A stretch of DNA of 64,000 nucleotides from Gammaproteobacteria bacterium RIFCSPHIGHO2_02_FULL_42_43. GTDB taxonomy: Bacteria; Pseudomonadota; Gammaproteobacteria; Coxiellales; Coxiellaceae. Under the pieces are notes generated by a model. The model was not told the DNA's origin. It worked only from the letters and a program-made list of their open reading frames with translations, and searched no databases. The DNA lies in the NCBI GenBank assembly GCA_001801425.1, contig MGXR01000006.1, positions 305,873-369,872 of the forward strand. The letters run 5' to 3'. Position numbers and translations under genes: made by a program. Of the stretch, positions 7,969 to 17,438 are shown piece after piece (the first letter of the stretch is position 1; each line of letters begins with the position of its first letter).

Positions 7969-8831
7969 AGTAATAACCCCAATGAAGTCATTCCTTGCCA
8001 CGCATCACCCATTGCAACGCCTTTGATGATGCGATCAATTTTAGCCGCCATTGTCAGCGCTTTTTTTAAGAGTATTTCACAAGACGCATACTCTCGGATG
8101 GTGCGCGACATGGCCCACAACACTAACGTTGGTTCCTCATCCATTTGCTTGAGTCTTGCTAACACACGCACTGTTTTTTTTGCATCTCTATGTTGCAATG
8201 CATTGGATAAATCAAAGATATGAAAACGTGCTTGATCGATTAGCACACTGTTTAATTTTTCTTGCGTGATTTCGTTTTTTGGATAAAGCAGTTGTAATTT
8301 CAAGAGCGCTTGTTGTGTGCTCAGTAAATTGCCTTCAGTAAATTGCGCTAAAAAACGCGCGATGGGAATAGGAATTTGCAAGTGCAATGTTGCTGCACGT
8401 TCGACAATCCATTGCGGTAACGCTTCCATGCCAACGGGCCACAGCATCAGATGCGTTCCCTGTTTTTTGATCATCGTGACCCAAGCTGATTTTTGTTGTG
8501 CGGTGGTTAATTTATCGGTTGAAATGATGATGCAAATGTCAGTGGCATTTTGCTGAAGAAAACGTTCGAGTGTAGTAATCGTTTCTTTGTCCCATTTAGC
8601 GCTAGGATTGCGAATGTCGATGATTTTTTTTTCGCTAAACAATTGACGATTACTGATAGCTTTTTGTAACTTTTCATCGGAAAAATCGATGCCAACCTGT
8701 AGAATAATTTTTTCTGAAAATCCCGCCAGTGTTGCGCGAGCGATTATTTTGTCGCGTGCTTCTTGCGTTAAGAGTGGCACGTCACTGCTGATCAAATAAA
8801 TGGGCTTAAAATTATCCATGTTGTAACGCAT
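7953..8831 (-). CDS. holA: DNA polymerase III delta subunit
   Basis: 292 residues, shorter than the roughly 340 of E. coli HolA. Delta opens the sliding clamp as part of the clamp loader. The N-terminal PIYLISSDVPLLTQEA corresponds to the degenerate nucleotide-binding start, the middle FTEGNLLSTQQALLKLQLL is typical, and the C-terminal IDRIIKGVAMGDAWQGMTSLGL closes the collar domain. The start overlaps lptE by 20 bases; an ATG four codons later is the alternative. Confidence 0.88.
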   Translation of the reverse strand: MRYNMDNFKPIYLISSDVPLLTQEARDKIIARATLAGFSEKIILQVGIDFSDEKLQKAISNRQLFSEKKIIDIRNPSAKWDKETITTLERFLQQNATDICIIISTDKLTTAQQKSAWVTMIKKQGTHLMLWPVGMEALPQWIVERAATLHLQIPIPIARFLAQFTEGNLLSTQQALLKLQLLYPKNEITQEKLNSVLIDQARFHIFDLSNALQHRDAKKTVRVLARLKQMDEEPTLVLWAMSRTIREYASCEILLKKALTMAAKIDRIIKGVAMGDAWQGMTSLGLLLCTKK

Positions 8832-9315
8832 CTTTCGTTTTAGTGGAGATAAGCCAATAATAAACGAGTGATACCATTTCTCGATTCAATTCGTGTTGAA
8901 TGAGTGAGTTAGCGTTTGCGGTATAAATTTGATTGGCGTTGAGCGTGAGTGCATTCGACGTGGAAAAAGTTTTTTTAGTGACAGTTTTATGTGTGTGATT
9001 ATCGATTAACATTATTGTCGCAGTTTGTGAATAATGTATTTCGCTGGGCAAGCTCGCGTTCACTGTTTCTGGCCTGCTGTAGGAAAAAATATCACTGCTT
9101 ACGTGCATAGTGTATCGCGCGTTTTCTGAAGAGGTGACCGAGACAACATTCATTGAACGAAACAATGCTTTTAATCCGGTGCTAAGTGGGCTATACGGCG
9201 TTTCACTTGAAAAATACATCGTGTGTAACGCTGCCGGAAAATTGCGAGCGGACCGTGCTTGAAAAGAACAAGCGCAGAGAAGACACATCAGCAACACAAC
9301 GATTATTTTTTTCAT
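8812..9315 (-). CDS. lptE: LPS-assembly lipoprotein
   Basis: 167 residues with a lipoprotein signal peptide; the lipobox LLCAC puts the lipidated Cys at residue 16. LptE plugs the LptD barrel that inserts lipopolysaccharide into the outer membrane. Sequence conservation in this family is low, so the call rests on the lipobox, length and the position between leuS and holA. It directly abuts leuS. Confidence 0.85.
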   Translation of the reverse strand: MKKIIVVLLMCLLCACSFQARSARNFPAALHTMYFSSETPYSPLSTGLKALFRSMNVVSVTSSENARYTMHVSSDIFSYSRPETVNASLPSEIHYSQTATIMLIDNHTHKTVTKKTFSTSNALTLNANQIYTANANSLIQHELNREMVSLVYYWLISTKTKDALQHG

Positions 9316-11640
9316 TTATGACACCACAATATTAATTAATCGTTTCGGAATTACGATCACGCGCGAGACATTTTTATCTTTGAGCAACGGTTGAATCACA
9401 TCGTGCGTTAGCGCTGCGTGCTTGATCGCTGCTTCATCGAGGGTTGCATCCAGTGTTATTTTCGCGCGTAGTTTCCCGTTGATTTGAATGACCATATCAC
9501 ATTGCGCATGTTGCAATGCGCGTGCATCAACACTCGGCCATGCCGCTTTTAAAATTGATTGTTGATGCCATTGACGCCACAAATAATCGCACAGATGTGG
9601 TGTGATGGGTGCCAGTAATCGCAACAATAAATCATAACCCGCTACGATGAGCGCTGCATTTTTTTCTGCGTCGAGCGCTTGAATTGCGTTTAATAATTTC
9701 ATGCTTGCGGAAACCACGGTGTTGAATTGCTGACGCTCCATGTCTTGATTGGCCTGTTGCACAATTTGCTGCAATTCCACGTATGTTTTTTCAGTTTGCA
9801 GATTGGCTGAATAGGATTGTGATAGCAATGGTTGAATCGTTTGCGAAAATCGCCACACTTTTTTCAAAAAACGAAACGCGCCCTCGACACCCGCATCCGA
9901 CCATTCTAACGATTGCTCTGGCGGTGATGCAAACATCATAAATAAACGCACCGTATCCGCACCATATTTTTTTATCATGGGTTCTGGCGGCACAACATTG
10001 CCTTTGGATTTCGACATTTTAGCGCCATCTTTTAACACCATGCCCTGCGTTAATAATTTTTCAAACGGTTCGTCAGATTTTAAAAATTCAAAATCACGCA
10101 GCACTTTATGAATAAAACGCGCGTACAACAAATGTAAAATCGCATGTTCTATGCCGCCGATGTATTGGTTGACAGGCAACCAGTGATTAGCGCGATCATC
10201 TAATATTGCGGTGGTGCAATCAAACGACGCGATGCGTGCGTGATACCAAGATGATTCCATAAATGTATCCATGGTGTCGGTTTCGCGATGCGCTTTTTGA
10301 TGGCAAGTGGGGCAGGTGGTTTCGTAAAAAGAGGGTGTGGTGGTCAGTACCGATGCTTTTCCGGTGGGAATTAATTCTGTTGGTAACAACACCGGCAAAT
10401 CTTTTTCATTGACCGGCACATCACCGCAGTGTTCACAGTGAACCATGGGAATGGGCGTACCCCAGTAACGCTGACGAGAAATGCCCCAGTCACGCAAGCG
10501 ATAATGCACGCATTTTTTTCCTAATTTTTTGTCGATGATCAATCGCTGAATATCTTCATTAGAAAGAGCGTCGATGTGTTTGATGGGTAAGTGATATTTT
10601 TCAGCAAATGCGTGATCGCGCTCATCGTGCGCGGGCACAGCCATCACGGCACCTGAGCCATATTCCATCAACACAAAATTAGTGACCCACACGGGAATTT
10701 TTTCTTGCGTGACGGGATGAATTGCAAATAAACCAGTATTCATCCCTACTTTTTCTTGTGTTTCAATATCGGCTTCTGCAACAGAGGATTGTTTACATTG
10801 TTGTAAAAAATTTTTTAACGCGGCATTTTTTTGCGCTGCTTGTTGCGCGAGCGGATGTTCGACTGCGATGCCAACATAAGTCACACCCATGAGCGTATCA
10901 GGACGCGTGGTAAAAACAGAAAGAGTGATGTCGTCTACTTTAAAAATAATATCAACGCCTTCAGATTTTCCGATCCAATTGCGCTGCATTTGAATCACTT
11001 GCGCGGGCCAGTGGGCGAGCGTGTCCAAATCTTTCAGTAATTCTTCAGCGTAATCTGTGATTTTTAAAAACCATTGCGAAATTTCGCGCCGCTCAACGGG
11101 AGCGCCGGAGCGCCAACCTTTGCCGTCGATCACTTGTTCATTGGCAAGCACGGTGTGATCGATGGGATCCCAATTTACCAGCGATTTTTTTTTGTAAGCT
11201 AGGCCTTTTTTGAATAATTGAATGAAGAGCCATTGCTCCCAACGATAATAGCTTGGTTCGCACGTACTGATTTCGCGATGCCAGTCTACTGCCAATCCCA
11301 ACCGTTTGAGTTCAGCGCGCATCGTCGCGATATTTTTTTGCGTCCAAGCACTCGGTGCTAATTGATTCGCAATTGCTGCATTTTCCGCAGGCAAACCAAA
11401 TGCATCCCACGCCCACGGCTGCATCACATTTTTGCCGCGCATCGTTTCATAGCGCGCGATCACATCGCCAATCACATAATTGCGCACATGACCCATGTGC
11501 AGCTCACCACTTGGGTAGGGCATCATGGAAAGGCAATAAAAATTATTTTGTTTGTTGGTGTCGATAGAGTGAAAAGCATGCGCCACTTCCCATTGCGCTT
11601 GCGTGGCGGCTTCAAGTTCGGTTGGATGATAGTCACGCAT
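9316..11640 (-). CDS. leuS: Leucyl-tRNA synthetase
   Basis: The ATG at 11640 (MRDYHPTELE) gives 774 residues; 18 more open codons upstream lack family character. It charges tRNA-Leu. Class I motifs are PYPSGELHMGHVRNY (HIGH type) and KMSKS in DGAKMSKSKGN. The CP1 editing domain is present (TTRPDTLMGVTY). The protein is shorter than the usual 820-860 residues. The segment between the editing domain and the YRLRDWGISRQRYWG stretch is clearly reduced. Confidence 0.95.
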   Translation of the reverse strand: MRDYHPTELEAATQAQWEVAHAFHSIDTNKQNNFYCLSMMPYPSGELHMGHVRNYVIGDVIARYETMRGKNVMQPWAWDAFGLPAENAAIANQLAPSAWTQKNIATMRAELKRLGLAVDWHREISTCEPSYYRWEQWLFIQLFKKGLAYKKKSLVNWDPIDHTVLANEQVIDGKGWRSGAPVERREISQWFLKITDYAEELLKDLDTLAHWPAQVIQMQRNWIGKSEGVDIIFKVDDITLSVFTTRPDTLMGVTYVGIAVEHPLAQQAAQKNAALKNFLQQCKQSSVAEADIETQEKVGMNTGLFAIHPVTQEKIPVWVTNFVLMEYGSGAVMAVPAHDERDHAFAEKYHLPIKHIDALSNEDIQRLIIDKKLGKKCVHYRLRDWGISRQRYWGTPIPMVHCEHCGDVPVNEKDLPVLLPTELIPTGKASVLTTTPSFYETTCPTCHQKAHRETDTMDTFMESSWYHARIASFDCTTAILDDRANHWLPVNQYIGGIEHAILHLLYARFIHKVLRDFEFLKSDEPFEKLLTQGMVLKDGAKMSKSKGNVVPPEPMIKKYGADTVRLFMMFASPPEQSLEWSDAGVEGAFRFLKKVWRFSQTIQPLLSQSYSANLQTEKTYVELQQIVQQANQDMERQQFNTVVSASMKLLNAIQALDAEKNAALIVAGYDLLLRLLAPITPHLCDYLWRQWHQQSILKAAWPSVDARALQHAQCDMVIQINGKLRAKITLDATLDEAAIKHAALTHDVIQPLLKDKNVSRVIVIPKRLINIVVS

Positions 11641-11767
11641 GATAATACCTGCAGGGGATGGTGGAAGGATGAGATATCCCGCATTCCCTGTCAAGGATTT
11701 ATACCGCTCGCCAATGAAAATGCGATATTACCGCACTTCATCACTCGCGGTATATCCTAAATTGAAC
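11641..11767. other. Upstream region of leuS
   Basis: First part of the 318-base divergent gap between leuS and the TraI_2-like gene. A TTGACA occurs on the minus strand near 11690 but no good -10 stands at the right distance. I see no riboswitch or leader peptide for leuS. The rest of the gap is filled by the hairpin array described next. Confidence 0.4.
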
Positions 11768-11926
11768 GCAAACGTGAAATGAATTCACGTTTGCTAAATC
11801 TAAGGGGAGAATCACGATTCTCCCCTTAGAAACCCCATCGTGATGGGACACTTCAAAATGCGATAAAAAAATCGCATTTTGAAGCGGAATGAGTATATAA
11901 AGAGAGTTTCGCAAAGCACGAAACTC
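11768..11926. repeat. Array of consecutive hairpins in a divergent intergenic region
   Basis: Five inverted repeats lie within about 160 bases: arms 11768-11778/11784-11794 (11 bp), 11799-11813/11816-11830 (15 bp, two-base centre), 11834-11839/11842-11847 (6 bp), 11851-11864/11871-11884 (14 bp, A6 centre) and 11904-11911/11919-11926 (8 bp). The stems are exact and unrelated to each other in sequence. The last one belongs to the palindrome family also found at 3121-3141. The array lies upstream of both leuS and the next gene, so terminator function is unlikely. Confidence 0.85.
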
Positions 11927-11958
11927 CTGTGTTAGTATGAAGGAGCTGTGGAGGACTC

Positions 11959-13179
11959 ATGTTTATCAAATCAAGCTCGGGAATTTCGCCCAATGCCAAG
12001 GTGCTGACGTATCAAGAAGGGCTGTTGTTGCCGGTATTAAATGCCGACGAGCTACTGTTTTCGAGTCGTCATAAAGGTTTGTTGCGCCAATTGTGCGATA
12101 TATCAGGCTTGGCACAATCCGAATTTGACGAAGTGTATGGCGTACTGATTCGTCAGTTCATGGAATTCGTGCAGATTTTACCGCACAAACCCAACGGCAT
12201 TTTGGGCAGCTTGCTGAATTATCATCTTGCGCGCGCAGTCGCAACTTTTGTGAAATACAATGAAGCGAGAAGAAGTGCCTCTGCACTGTATAAATTTGCT
12301 GTATTTTCTGCGGCGTTGCTCAAAGAATTGGGATTGGTGATGAGCAATCAACGCGTGGTGCTCGTGACTGACACCGGTGATTTTGTTCGCGATTGGAATC
12401 CTTTTGCAGGATCTATGATTGGTCAAGCGCCGTATTTCAAAATGTATCCCGTGGGTCCTAAATTTATGCGCATTGAATCAGAGGTGACGTTGATGTTGGC
12501 GCGTCAGTTGATTGCACGCGATATATTTACTTGGTTGTCGAATGATTTTGCGCTTTTTTCTGATTGGGTTTGCGCGTTGCTCGATCATGAGGGCTCGGGT
12601 ATTGAAGAAATTGGATGGGCGCTATCTATCGTGAAACGCGAAGACATTATGGCCATGCTTGCGGGATTGGAAGGCGCGACAGTGGATATGGGATTGCCGG
12701 TTGCAACCGAACACGCGGAAGCGTTTTATCGTTGGTTAAAAGAGGGATTGGAAAAAGGCGAGATTACCGTCAATAAAAAAGATTCTCTGGTGCATTACAC
12801 CAAAGACGGCGTGTTCATTGAAAAAAAATTATTTCAACAATTTTCCGATTTAATGAAATTAACAGCGAGTGTGGTGTATGCCCACTTTGGCAATTTGATG
12901 GGTATTGTTAAAACCTGCGGCGAAGATTTTTTCTTTGCTAAATTTATTTCAGCAGATACAACGCCAGGCAACTATTCTTCATTTGCAACAAGTCTTGCGC
13001 AAAAATCGAGTGCACGTGAAGGCATGGTAGTGAATGCGCGAGATGTGTTTATGGGAAAAGATATTCCTGAAAAAACAGATCAATTAAAATCAGCCAAAAT
13101 ATTAAATCCGGTACGTTATCACTTGCTTCAAACTAACAGTAATATCAACATCAACACCATTAATCCATCCACAAAATAA
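11959..13179 (+). CDS. TraI_2/MobH-like domain protein
   Basis: 406 residues. The N-terminal half (GLLLPVLNADELL, then LPHKPNGILGSLLNYHLARAVATF) resembles the TraI_2 domain of MobH-type relaxases, which has an HD-phosphohydrolase-like helical core. No relaxase, helicase or other conjugation genes are nearby, so this is probably a solitary chromosomal relative with another job. AGGAG precedes the ATG (11941-11945). Its last 52 bases overlap the 3' end of lnt on the other strand. The Asn/Ile/Thr-rich tail is antisense to lnt. Confidence 0.6.
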   Translation: MFIKSSSGISPNAKVLTYQEGLLLPVLNADELLFSSRHKGLLRQLCDISGLAQSEFDEVYGVLIRQFMEFVQILPHKPNGILGSLLNYHLARAVATFVKYNEARRSASALYKFAVFSAALLKELGLVMSNQRVVLVTDTGDFVRDWNPFAGSMIGQAPYFKMYPVGPKFMRIESEVTLMLARQLIARDIFTWLSNDFALFSDWVCALLDHEGSGIEEIGWALSIVKREDIMAMLAGLEGATVDMGLPVATEHAEAFYRWLKEGLEKGEITVNKKDSLVHYTKDGVFIEKKLFQQFSDLMKLTASVVYAHFGNLMGIVKTCGEDFFFAKFISADTTPGNYSSFATSLAQKSSAREGMVVNARDVFMGKDIPEKTDQLKSAKILNPVRYHLLQTNSNININTINPSTK

Positions 13180-14597
13180 TAACGCCAATGCATCAGCGGC
13201 GTTTTTCCAGTCATGGGTTGTACGATATTCGTCAGTACGATACGTTGATCAATAGGCGCTGCCTTACTTAGTTTTCCATCAGGCAAAATAAATGCCGTGA
13301 TGCCAGTGTTAGACACAAATAATTGCGGACGGCCCGTTTCGAGCGAACGCATTTGCGCCATTTGCAGATGTTGCGCGAGTGCCACTGATTTTCCAAACCA
13401 GCTATCGTCTGACACTGTCACAAGCAAATTACTTTTTTCAGCGTGACGCAATACTGCGCTTGGAAACGTAATTTCATAACAAATAAATGGTGCAATCTGA
13501 ATGGATTGCACCGTCAAATCAGGTTGTGATCGCGGGCCTTTTGAGAAATCTGACATGGGAATATTAAAACGCGCCATGATTTTTCCAAAAAAATTGGGCA
13601 GGGGCGTGTATTCGCCAAACGGCACTAAATGACGTTTTAAATATTCTCCGCGATTGTCGCCGATCAATAATATTCCGTTGTAATACGTATTCGTGTCACG
13701 ATGATACAGTGGCACGCCAAATAAAATATTACTGTGATGTTGTTTTGCCGTATTGCTGAGCACTTGAATAATCTGTGTTGCGTTTTCTGCAACCACCGGA
13801 AATGCTGCTTCTGGCCACACAATGAGTTTGCTGCTCCAGTGCGAAGCAGTGAGCGTGCGATACACGTTAATATTTTTTTCGGCCATCGACGCTTGCCACT
13901 TAATGGTTTGTGCAATATTACCTTGAATTAAGCTGATTTTGAGCGGTTTTCCCGCAGGCTTTGTCCACGCATGATGATTCATTGCAAAACCGAATCCTGA
14001 AAAAATAAAAATAATGAGAAGTGACATGCTTTTAATCAAAGAGGAGTGATGTGTGGCCAACAAAACAAGCGCGCCAGAAAATAATACTGTCAATAGCGAT
14101 AAACCATACACGCCGATGAGCGGTGCGTAACTGTGCAGGGGAGTGGTCAGCTGCGCATAGCCTAATAATATCCAAGGAAATCCAGTGAATAAAAAACCAC
14201 GCGCATATTCGAATAATACCCACAACACTGGAAATGCCAATAAACATTGTTGAGCCGGCGATTTTTTCGAAAACCATTTTTTAAAAATGTAACCGAAACA
14301 TGCAAAATAAAGTCCTAATATTACGACAAATAATGCGGTGATTAATCCTGCTAAAAAAGAAGAAGTATTACCAAATTGATGAATGCTGACATAAATCCAC
14401 GAAGTACCGGTTGCAAAAAATCCAACGCCAAACAACCAGCCCGAGAAAAATGCATGCTTGACTGTTTGTTGCAACCACAAAAATAATAAAACGGCGGGGA
14501 CAATAAACGCGAAGACGTATACATCAAATGGCGAAAAAGCGAGTGTGAGTGCAGCACCTGATAATAGTGCTATCAAAAAGCGAAATGTATTACGCAT
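13128..14597 (-). CDS. lnt: Apolipoprotein N-acyltransferase
   Basis: 489 residues. It adds the third acyl chain to the N-terminal Cys of lipoproteins in the inner membrane. An N-terminal half with several membrane helices is followed by a periplasmic nitrilase-like domain with the catalytic set Glu in VWPEAAFP, Lys in LKRHLVPFGEYTP and Cys in FICYEITFP. It overlaps ybeY by eight bases. In many relatives ybeX (corC) separates ybeY and lnt; it is absent here. Confidence 0.95.
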   Translation of the reverse strand: MRNTFRFLIALLSGAALTLAFSPFDVYVFAFIVPAVLLFLWLQQTVKHAFFSGWLFGVGFFATGTSWIYVSIHQFGNTSSFLAGLITALFVVILGLYFACFGYIFKKWFSKKSPAQQCLLAFPVLWVLFEYARGFLFTGFPWILLGYAQLTTPLHSYAPLIGVYGLSLLTVLFSGALVLLATHHSSLIKSMSLLIIFIFSGFGFAMNHHAWTKPAGKPLKISLIQGNIAQTIKWQASMAEKNINVYRTLTASHWSSKLIVWPEAAFPVVAENATQIIQVLSNTAKQHHSNILFGVPLYHRDTNTYYNGILLIGDNRGEYLKRHLVPFGEYTPLPNFFGKIMARFNIPMSDFSKGPRSQPDLTVQSIQIAPFICYEITFPSAVLRHAEKSNLLVTVSDDSWFGKSVALAQHLQMAQMRSLETGRPQLFVSNTGITAFILPDGKLSKAAPIDQRIVLTNIVQPMTGKTPLMHWRYYFVDGLMVLMLILLLV

Positions 14598-15033
14598 AAG
14601 GATTTTTTATTCCTAATTTTTTTAAAATAGTAATTTCCAATTTTTCCATTATTGCTGCGTCTTTTTCTTTGATGTGATCATAGCCTAGCAGATGTAACAT
14701 GCCGTGCACGGTTAGATGCGCCCAATGCGCTGTCAACGTTTTTTGTTGCGCGCGCGCTTCTTTGTTGACGATGCTTTCGCAAATAATTAAATCACCCAAT
14801 GATGCATTGGAAATTCCAGGTGCTTTGTTATAAAAAAAAGATAAAATATTGGTCGGACCTTTTTTGTGACGATAGGTTTTATTGAGCGCTGCACTTTTTT
14901 TTTCATTCACTACAATAATATGAATTTCAGTTTGCGGAATTTTTTTGGGTGTAGCCGCATTGACCCACGATTGAAATTTTTTTTTCGTTGGTATTTTTTT
15001 GGGTGTGGTATTGTTGATGATGACTTGCATCAT
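14590..15033 (-). CDS. ybeY: Endoribonuclease YbeY, rRNA maturation factor
   Basis: 147 residues. The zinc-binding motif HLTVHGMLHLLGYDH near the C-terminus contains the three His of the YbeY family, which trims the 3' end of 16S rRNA and takes part in ribosome quality control. It overlaps phoH by four bases, matching the conserved phoH(ybeZ)-ybeY pair. Confidence 0.94.
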   Translation of the reverse strand: MMQVIINNTTPKKIPTKKKFQSWVNAATPKKIPQTEIHIIVVNEKKSAALNKTYRHKKGPTNILSFFYNKAPGISNASLGDLIICESIVNKEARAQQKTLTAHWAHLTVHGMLHLLGYDHIKEKDAAIMEKLEITILKKLGIKNPYA

Positions 15034-16013
15034 GACGCGCGAGCATCGGGCTGTTCGTAGGCTTCAATGATTTGTTGTACGAGCGGATGACGCACCACAT
15101 CCATGGAAGAAAAAAATGAAAATTGTATGCCTTCAACACCACGCAGCAACGCAATCGCATGACGCAAACCCGATAAAGAAGGTTTGGGCAAATCCACTTG
15201 CGTGATATCACCTGTGATCACGGCTTTGGATCCAAAGCCAATACGCGTTAAAAACATTTTCATTTGGTCGCGTGTGCTGTTTTGCCCTTCGTCCAAAATG
15301 ATAAACGAATCGTTCAGTGTGCGCCCGCGCATAAAAGCAAGCGGCGCTACTTCAATGATGCCTTGCGAAATATATTTGGTGACGGTCACAATGCCGAGCG
15401 TTTCATACAATGCGTCGTACAACGGTTTTAAATAGGGATCAATTTTTTGCGTTAAGTCACCGGGCAAAAACCCCAAGCTTTCGCCAGCTTCGACCGCAGG
15501 GCGCACCAACACAATGCGCGTTACTTCTTCGGCTTCGAGTGCCGCAACCGCGCAAGCCACCGCTAAAAAAGTTTTTCCGGTGCCTGATGGGCCCACGCCA
15601 AAACAAATATCATTGTGACGAATTGCATTGACGAGATGACATTGATTGAGTGTTCTCGGTTCCACTTTTCCTTTTTTGAGCGCGAGGGTTGCATCTGCAA
15701 ATTTTTGTTTGGCTTTGTCTGAGCCAATTTCATAATCCATGTCGATGGATTTTAATTTCAATTGAATGTCTTGTTTGCTGAGTGTGTTGGTTTTGGCTGT
15801 TAATTCATACAGTGCGAATAGCGTATCGCAGGCTTTGTCGACGTAAGTGGGTTTTCCGATGATATCAAAATCATTGCCGCGGCTGATGATTTCAACGCCG
15901 AGGTGTCTTTCGATTAGATGGAGATTCTCGTCGAGTTGACCCGCTAAAATGGCAAGACGCTGATTGTCGCTAGGGGTAATTTGAATGTGGCGGATCAATT
16001 GCGGTTTATTCAA
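15030..16013 (-). CDS. ybeZ: PhoH-like ATPase (YbeZ)
   Basis: 327 residues. An N-terminal KH-like region precedes the PhoH ATPase domain with Walker A GPSGTGKT at 141-148 and Walker [12 protein letters not shown]. YbeZ works with YbeY in rRNA processing. It overlaps the miaB stop by eight bases, forming the minus-strand unit miaB-phoH-ybeY-lnt. Confidence 0.94.
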   Translation of the reverse strand: MNKPQLIRHIQITPSDNQRLAILAGQLDENLHLIERHLGVEIISRGNDFDIIGKPTYVDKACDTLFALYELTAKTNTLSKQDIQLKLKSIDMDYEIGSDKAKQKFADATLALKKGKVEPRTLNQCHLVNAIRHNDICFGVGPSGTGKTFLAVACAVAALEAEEVTRIVLVRPAVEAGESLGFLPGDLTQKIDPYLKPLYDALYETLGIVTVTKYISQGIIEVAPLAFMRGRTLNDSFIILDEGQNSTRDQMKMFLTRIGFGSKAVITGDITQVDLPKPSLSGLRHAIALLRGVEGIQFSFFSSMDVVRHPLVQQIIEAYEQPDARAS

Positions 16014-17349
16014 GTAGGGTTCCTGCCAAAGAATTTGGTTTTACTTCTGTTATTCTCACTGAAATCAGTTTACCAATCAAGTCTGGCTCAAATTGGCCTG
16101 AAGCGGTTTTGAAGTTTACCGCTCGGTTGTTCTCCGTTCGCCCATTCATTTCGTGGGAGCGTTTTTTTGAAACGCTGGTCACGAGAATGGTTTGGGTAGT
16201 GCCAACCATGCGCTCACCGATTTGCAGCGCTTGCTGTTGAAGGCGGTTTTGCAAAATGGCTAAGCGTTCTTTTTTCACTTCCATCGGCGTTTCATCAGGA
16301 AGATTTGAGGCTGGTGTCCCCGGACGTTTGCTGTAAACAAAACTGAACGAGTAATCAAATTCGATTTCTGCGATGAGATTCATCGTTGCTTCAAAATCTT
16401 GATTGGTTTCACCGGGAAAACCCACAATGAAATCAGATGAAATCGAAATACCGGGACGCACCGCGCGCAATTTGCGAATTTTAGCTTTGTATTCGAGCGC
16501 CGTGTAATTACGCTTCATCGCTGCCAACATGCGATCAGAGCCACTTTGCACAGGCAGATGTAAATGATTGGCGAGTTTGGGTTCTTCAGCATAAACATCA
16601 ATCAAACTTTGCGAAAAAGCAGAAGGGTGCGACGTGGTAAAGCGAATGCGTTTCACATCATCCATTGCGGCGACAGTGTGAATGAGTGTTGCCAAATCAG
16701 CAATCGATCCATCGTGCATTAATCCGCGATAATCGTTGACATTTTGACCGAGCAAATAAATTTCTTTAACACCTTGCTCAGTTAACTGCACAATTTCAGT
16801 GATCACTGAATCAAATGAGCGGCTAATTTCCGTGCCGCGCGTGTAAGGGACGACGCAAAAGCTGCAATACTTGCTGCAACCCTCCATGATGGAAACGTAA
16901 GCCGAGGGACCGTCTGCTTTAGGCTCGGGCAAGCGATCAAATTTTTCAATTTCGGGAAAACGAATATCGACGATGGGCTTTTTGGTTTCAAGCGTGGTTC
17001 GCATTAATTCCGGTAAACGGTGCAAAGTTTGCGGACCAAACACCATGTCCACATACGGCGCACGTTTGACAATGTTACGACCTTCTTGGCTCGCCACACA
17101 TCCGCCGACACCAATCAACACGTGCGGTCTTTTTTCTTTGAATTCGCGCGCACGCCCCAAATCAGAAAAAACTTTTTCTTGCGCTTTTTCACGCACAGAG
17201 CAGGTGTTAAATAAAATCACATCAGCTTCACCGGGATCATCTGTTTTAATGAGACCATGAGATGCGTGTAACACGTCCGCCATTTTGGTGGTATCGTATT
17301 CATTCATTTGACAGCCGTGCGTTTTGATGTACAGTTTTTTGTAACTCAT
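16006..17349 (-). CDS. miaB: tRNA-2-methylthio-N6-dimethylallyladenosine synthase
   Basis: 447 residues. This radical-SAM methylthiotransferase modifies adenosine 37 of tRNAs reading UNN codons. The auxiliary cluster Cys are at 13, 50 and 84 and the radical-SAM CxxxCxxC at 158, 162 and 165 (GCSKYCSFC). A TRAM domain closes the protein. It is the first gene of the miaB-phoH-ybeY-lnt unit and diverges from the aminopeptidase gene; the 89-base gap must hold both promoters. Confidence 0.96.
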   Translation of the reverse strand: MSYKKLYIKTHGCQMNEYDTTKMADVLHASHGLIKTDDPGEADVILFNTCSVREKAQEKVFSDLGRAREFKEKRPHVLIGVGGCVASQEGRNIVKRAPYVDMVFGPQTLHRLPELMRTTLETKKPIVDIRFPEIEKFDRLPEPKADGPSAYVSIMEGCSKYCSFCVVPYTRGTEISRSFDSVITEIVQLTEQGVKEIYLLGQNVNDYRGLMHDGSIADLATLIHTVAAMDDVKRIRFTTSHPSAFSQSLIDVYAEEPKLANHLHLPVQSGSDRMLAAMKRNYTALEYKAKIRKLRAVRPGISISSDFIVGFPGETNQDFEATMNLIAEIEFDYSFSFVYSKRPGTPASNLPDETPMEVKKERLAILQNRLQQQALQIGERMVGTTQTILVTSVSKKRSHEMNGRTENNRAVNFKTASGQFEPDLIGKLISVRITEVKPNSLAGTLLE

Positions 17350-17438
17350 AGCGCGAAATTTTATGCCCTGCCGATGGGAAAGTCGAGGTTTCTATTTTTA
17401 CAAATAAAAAATCGAACAAAAACATTAAAATAACGCCG

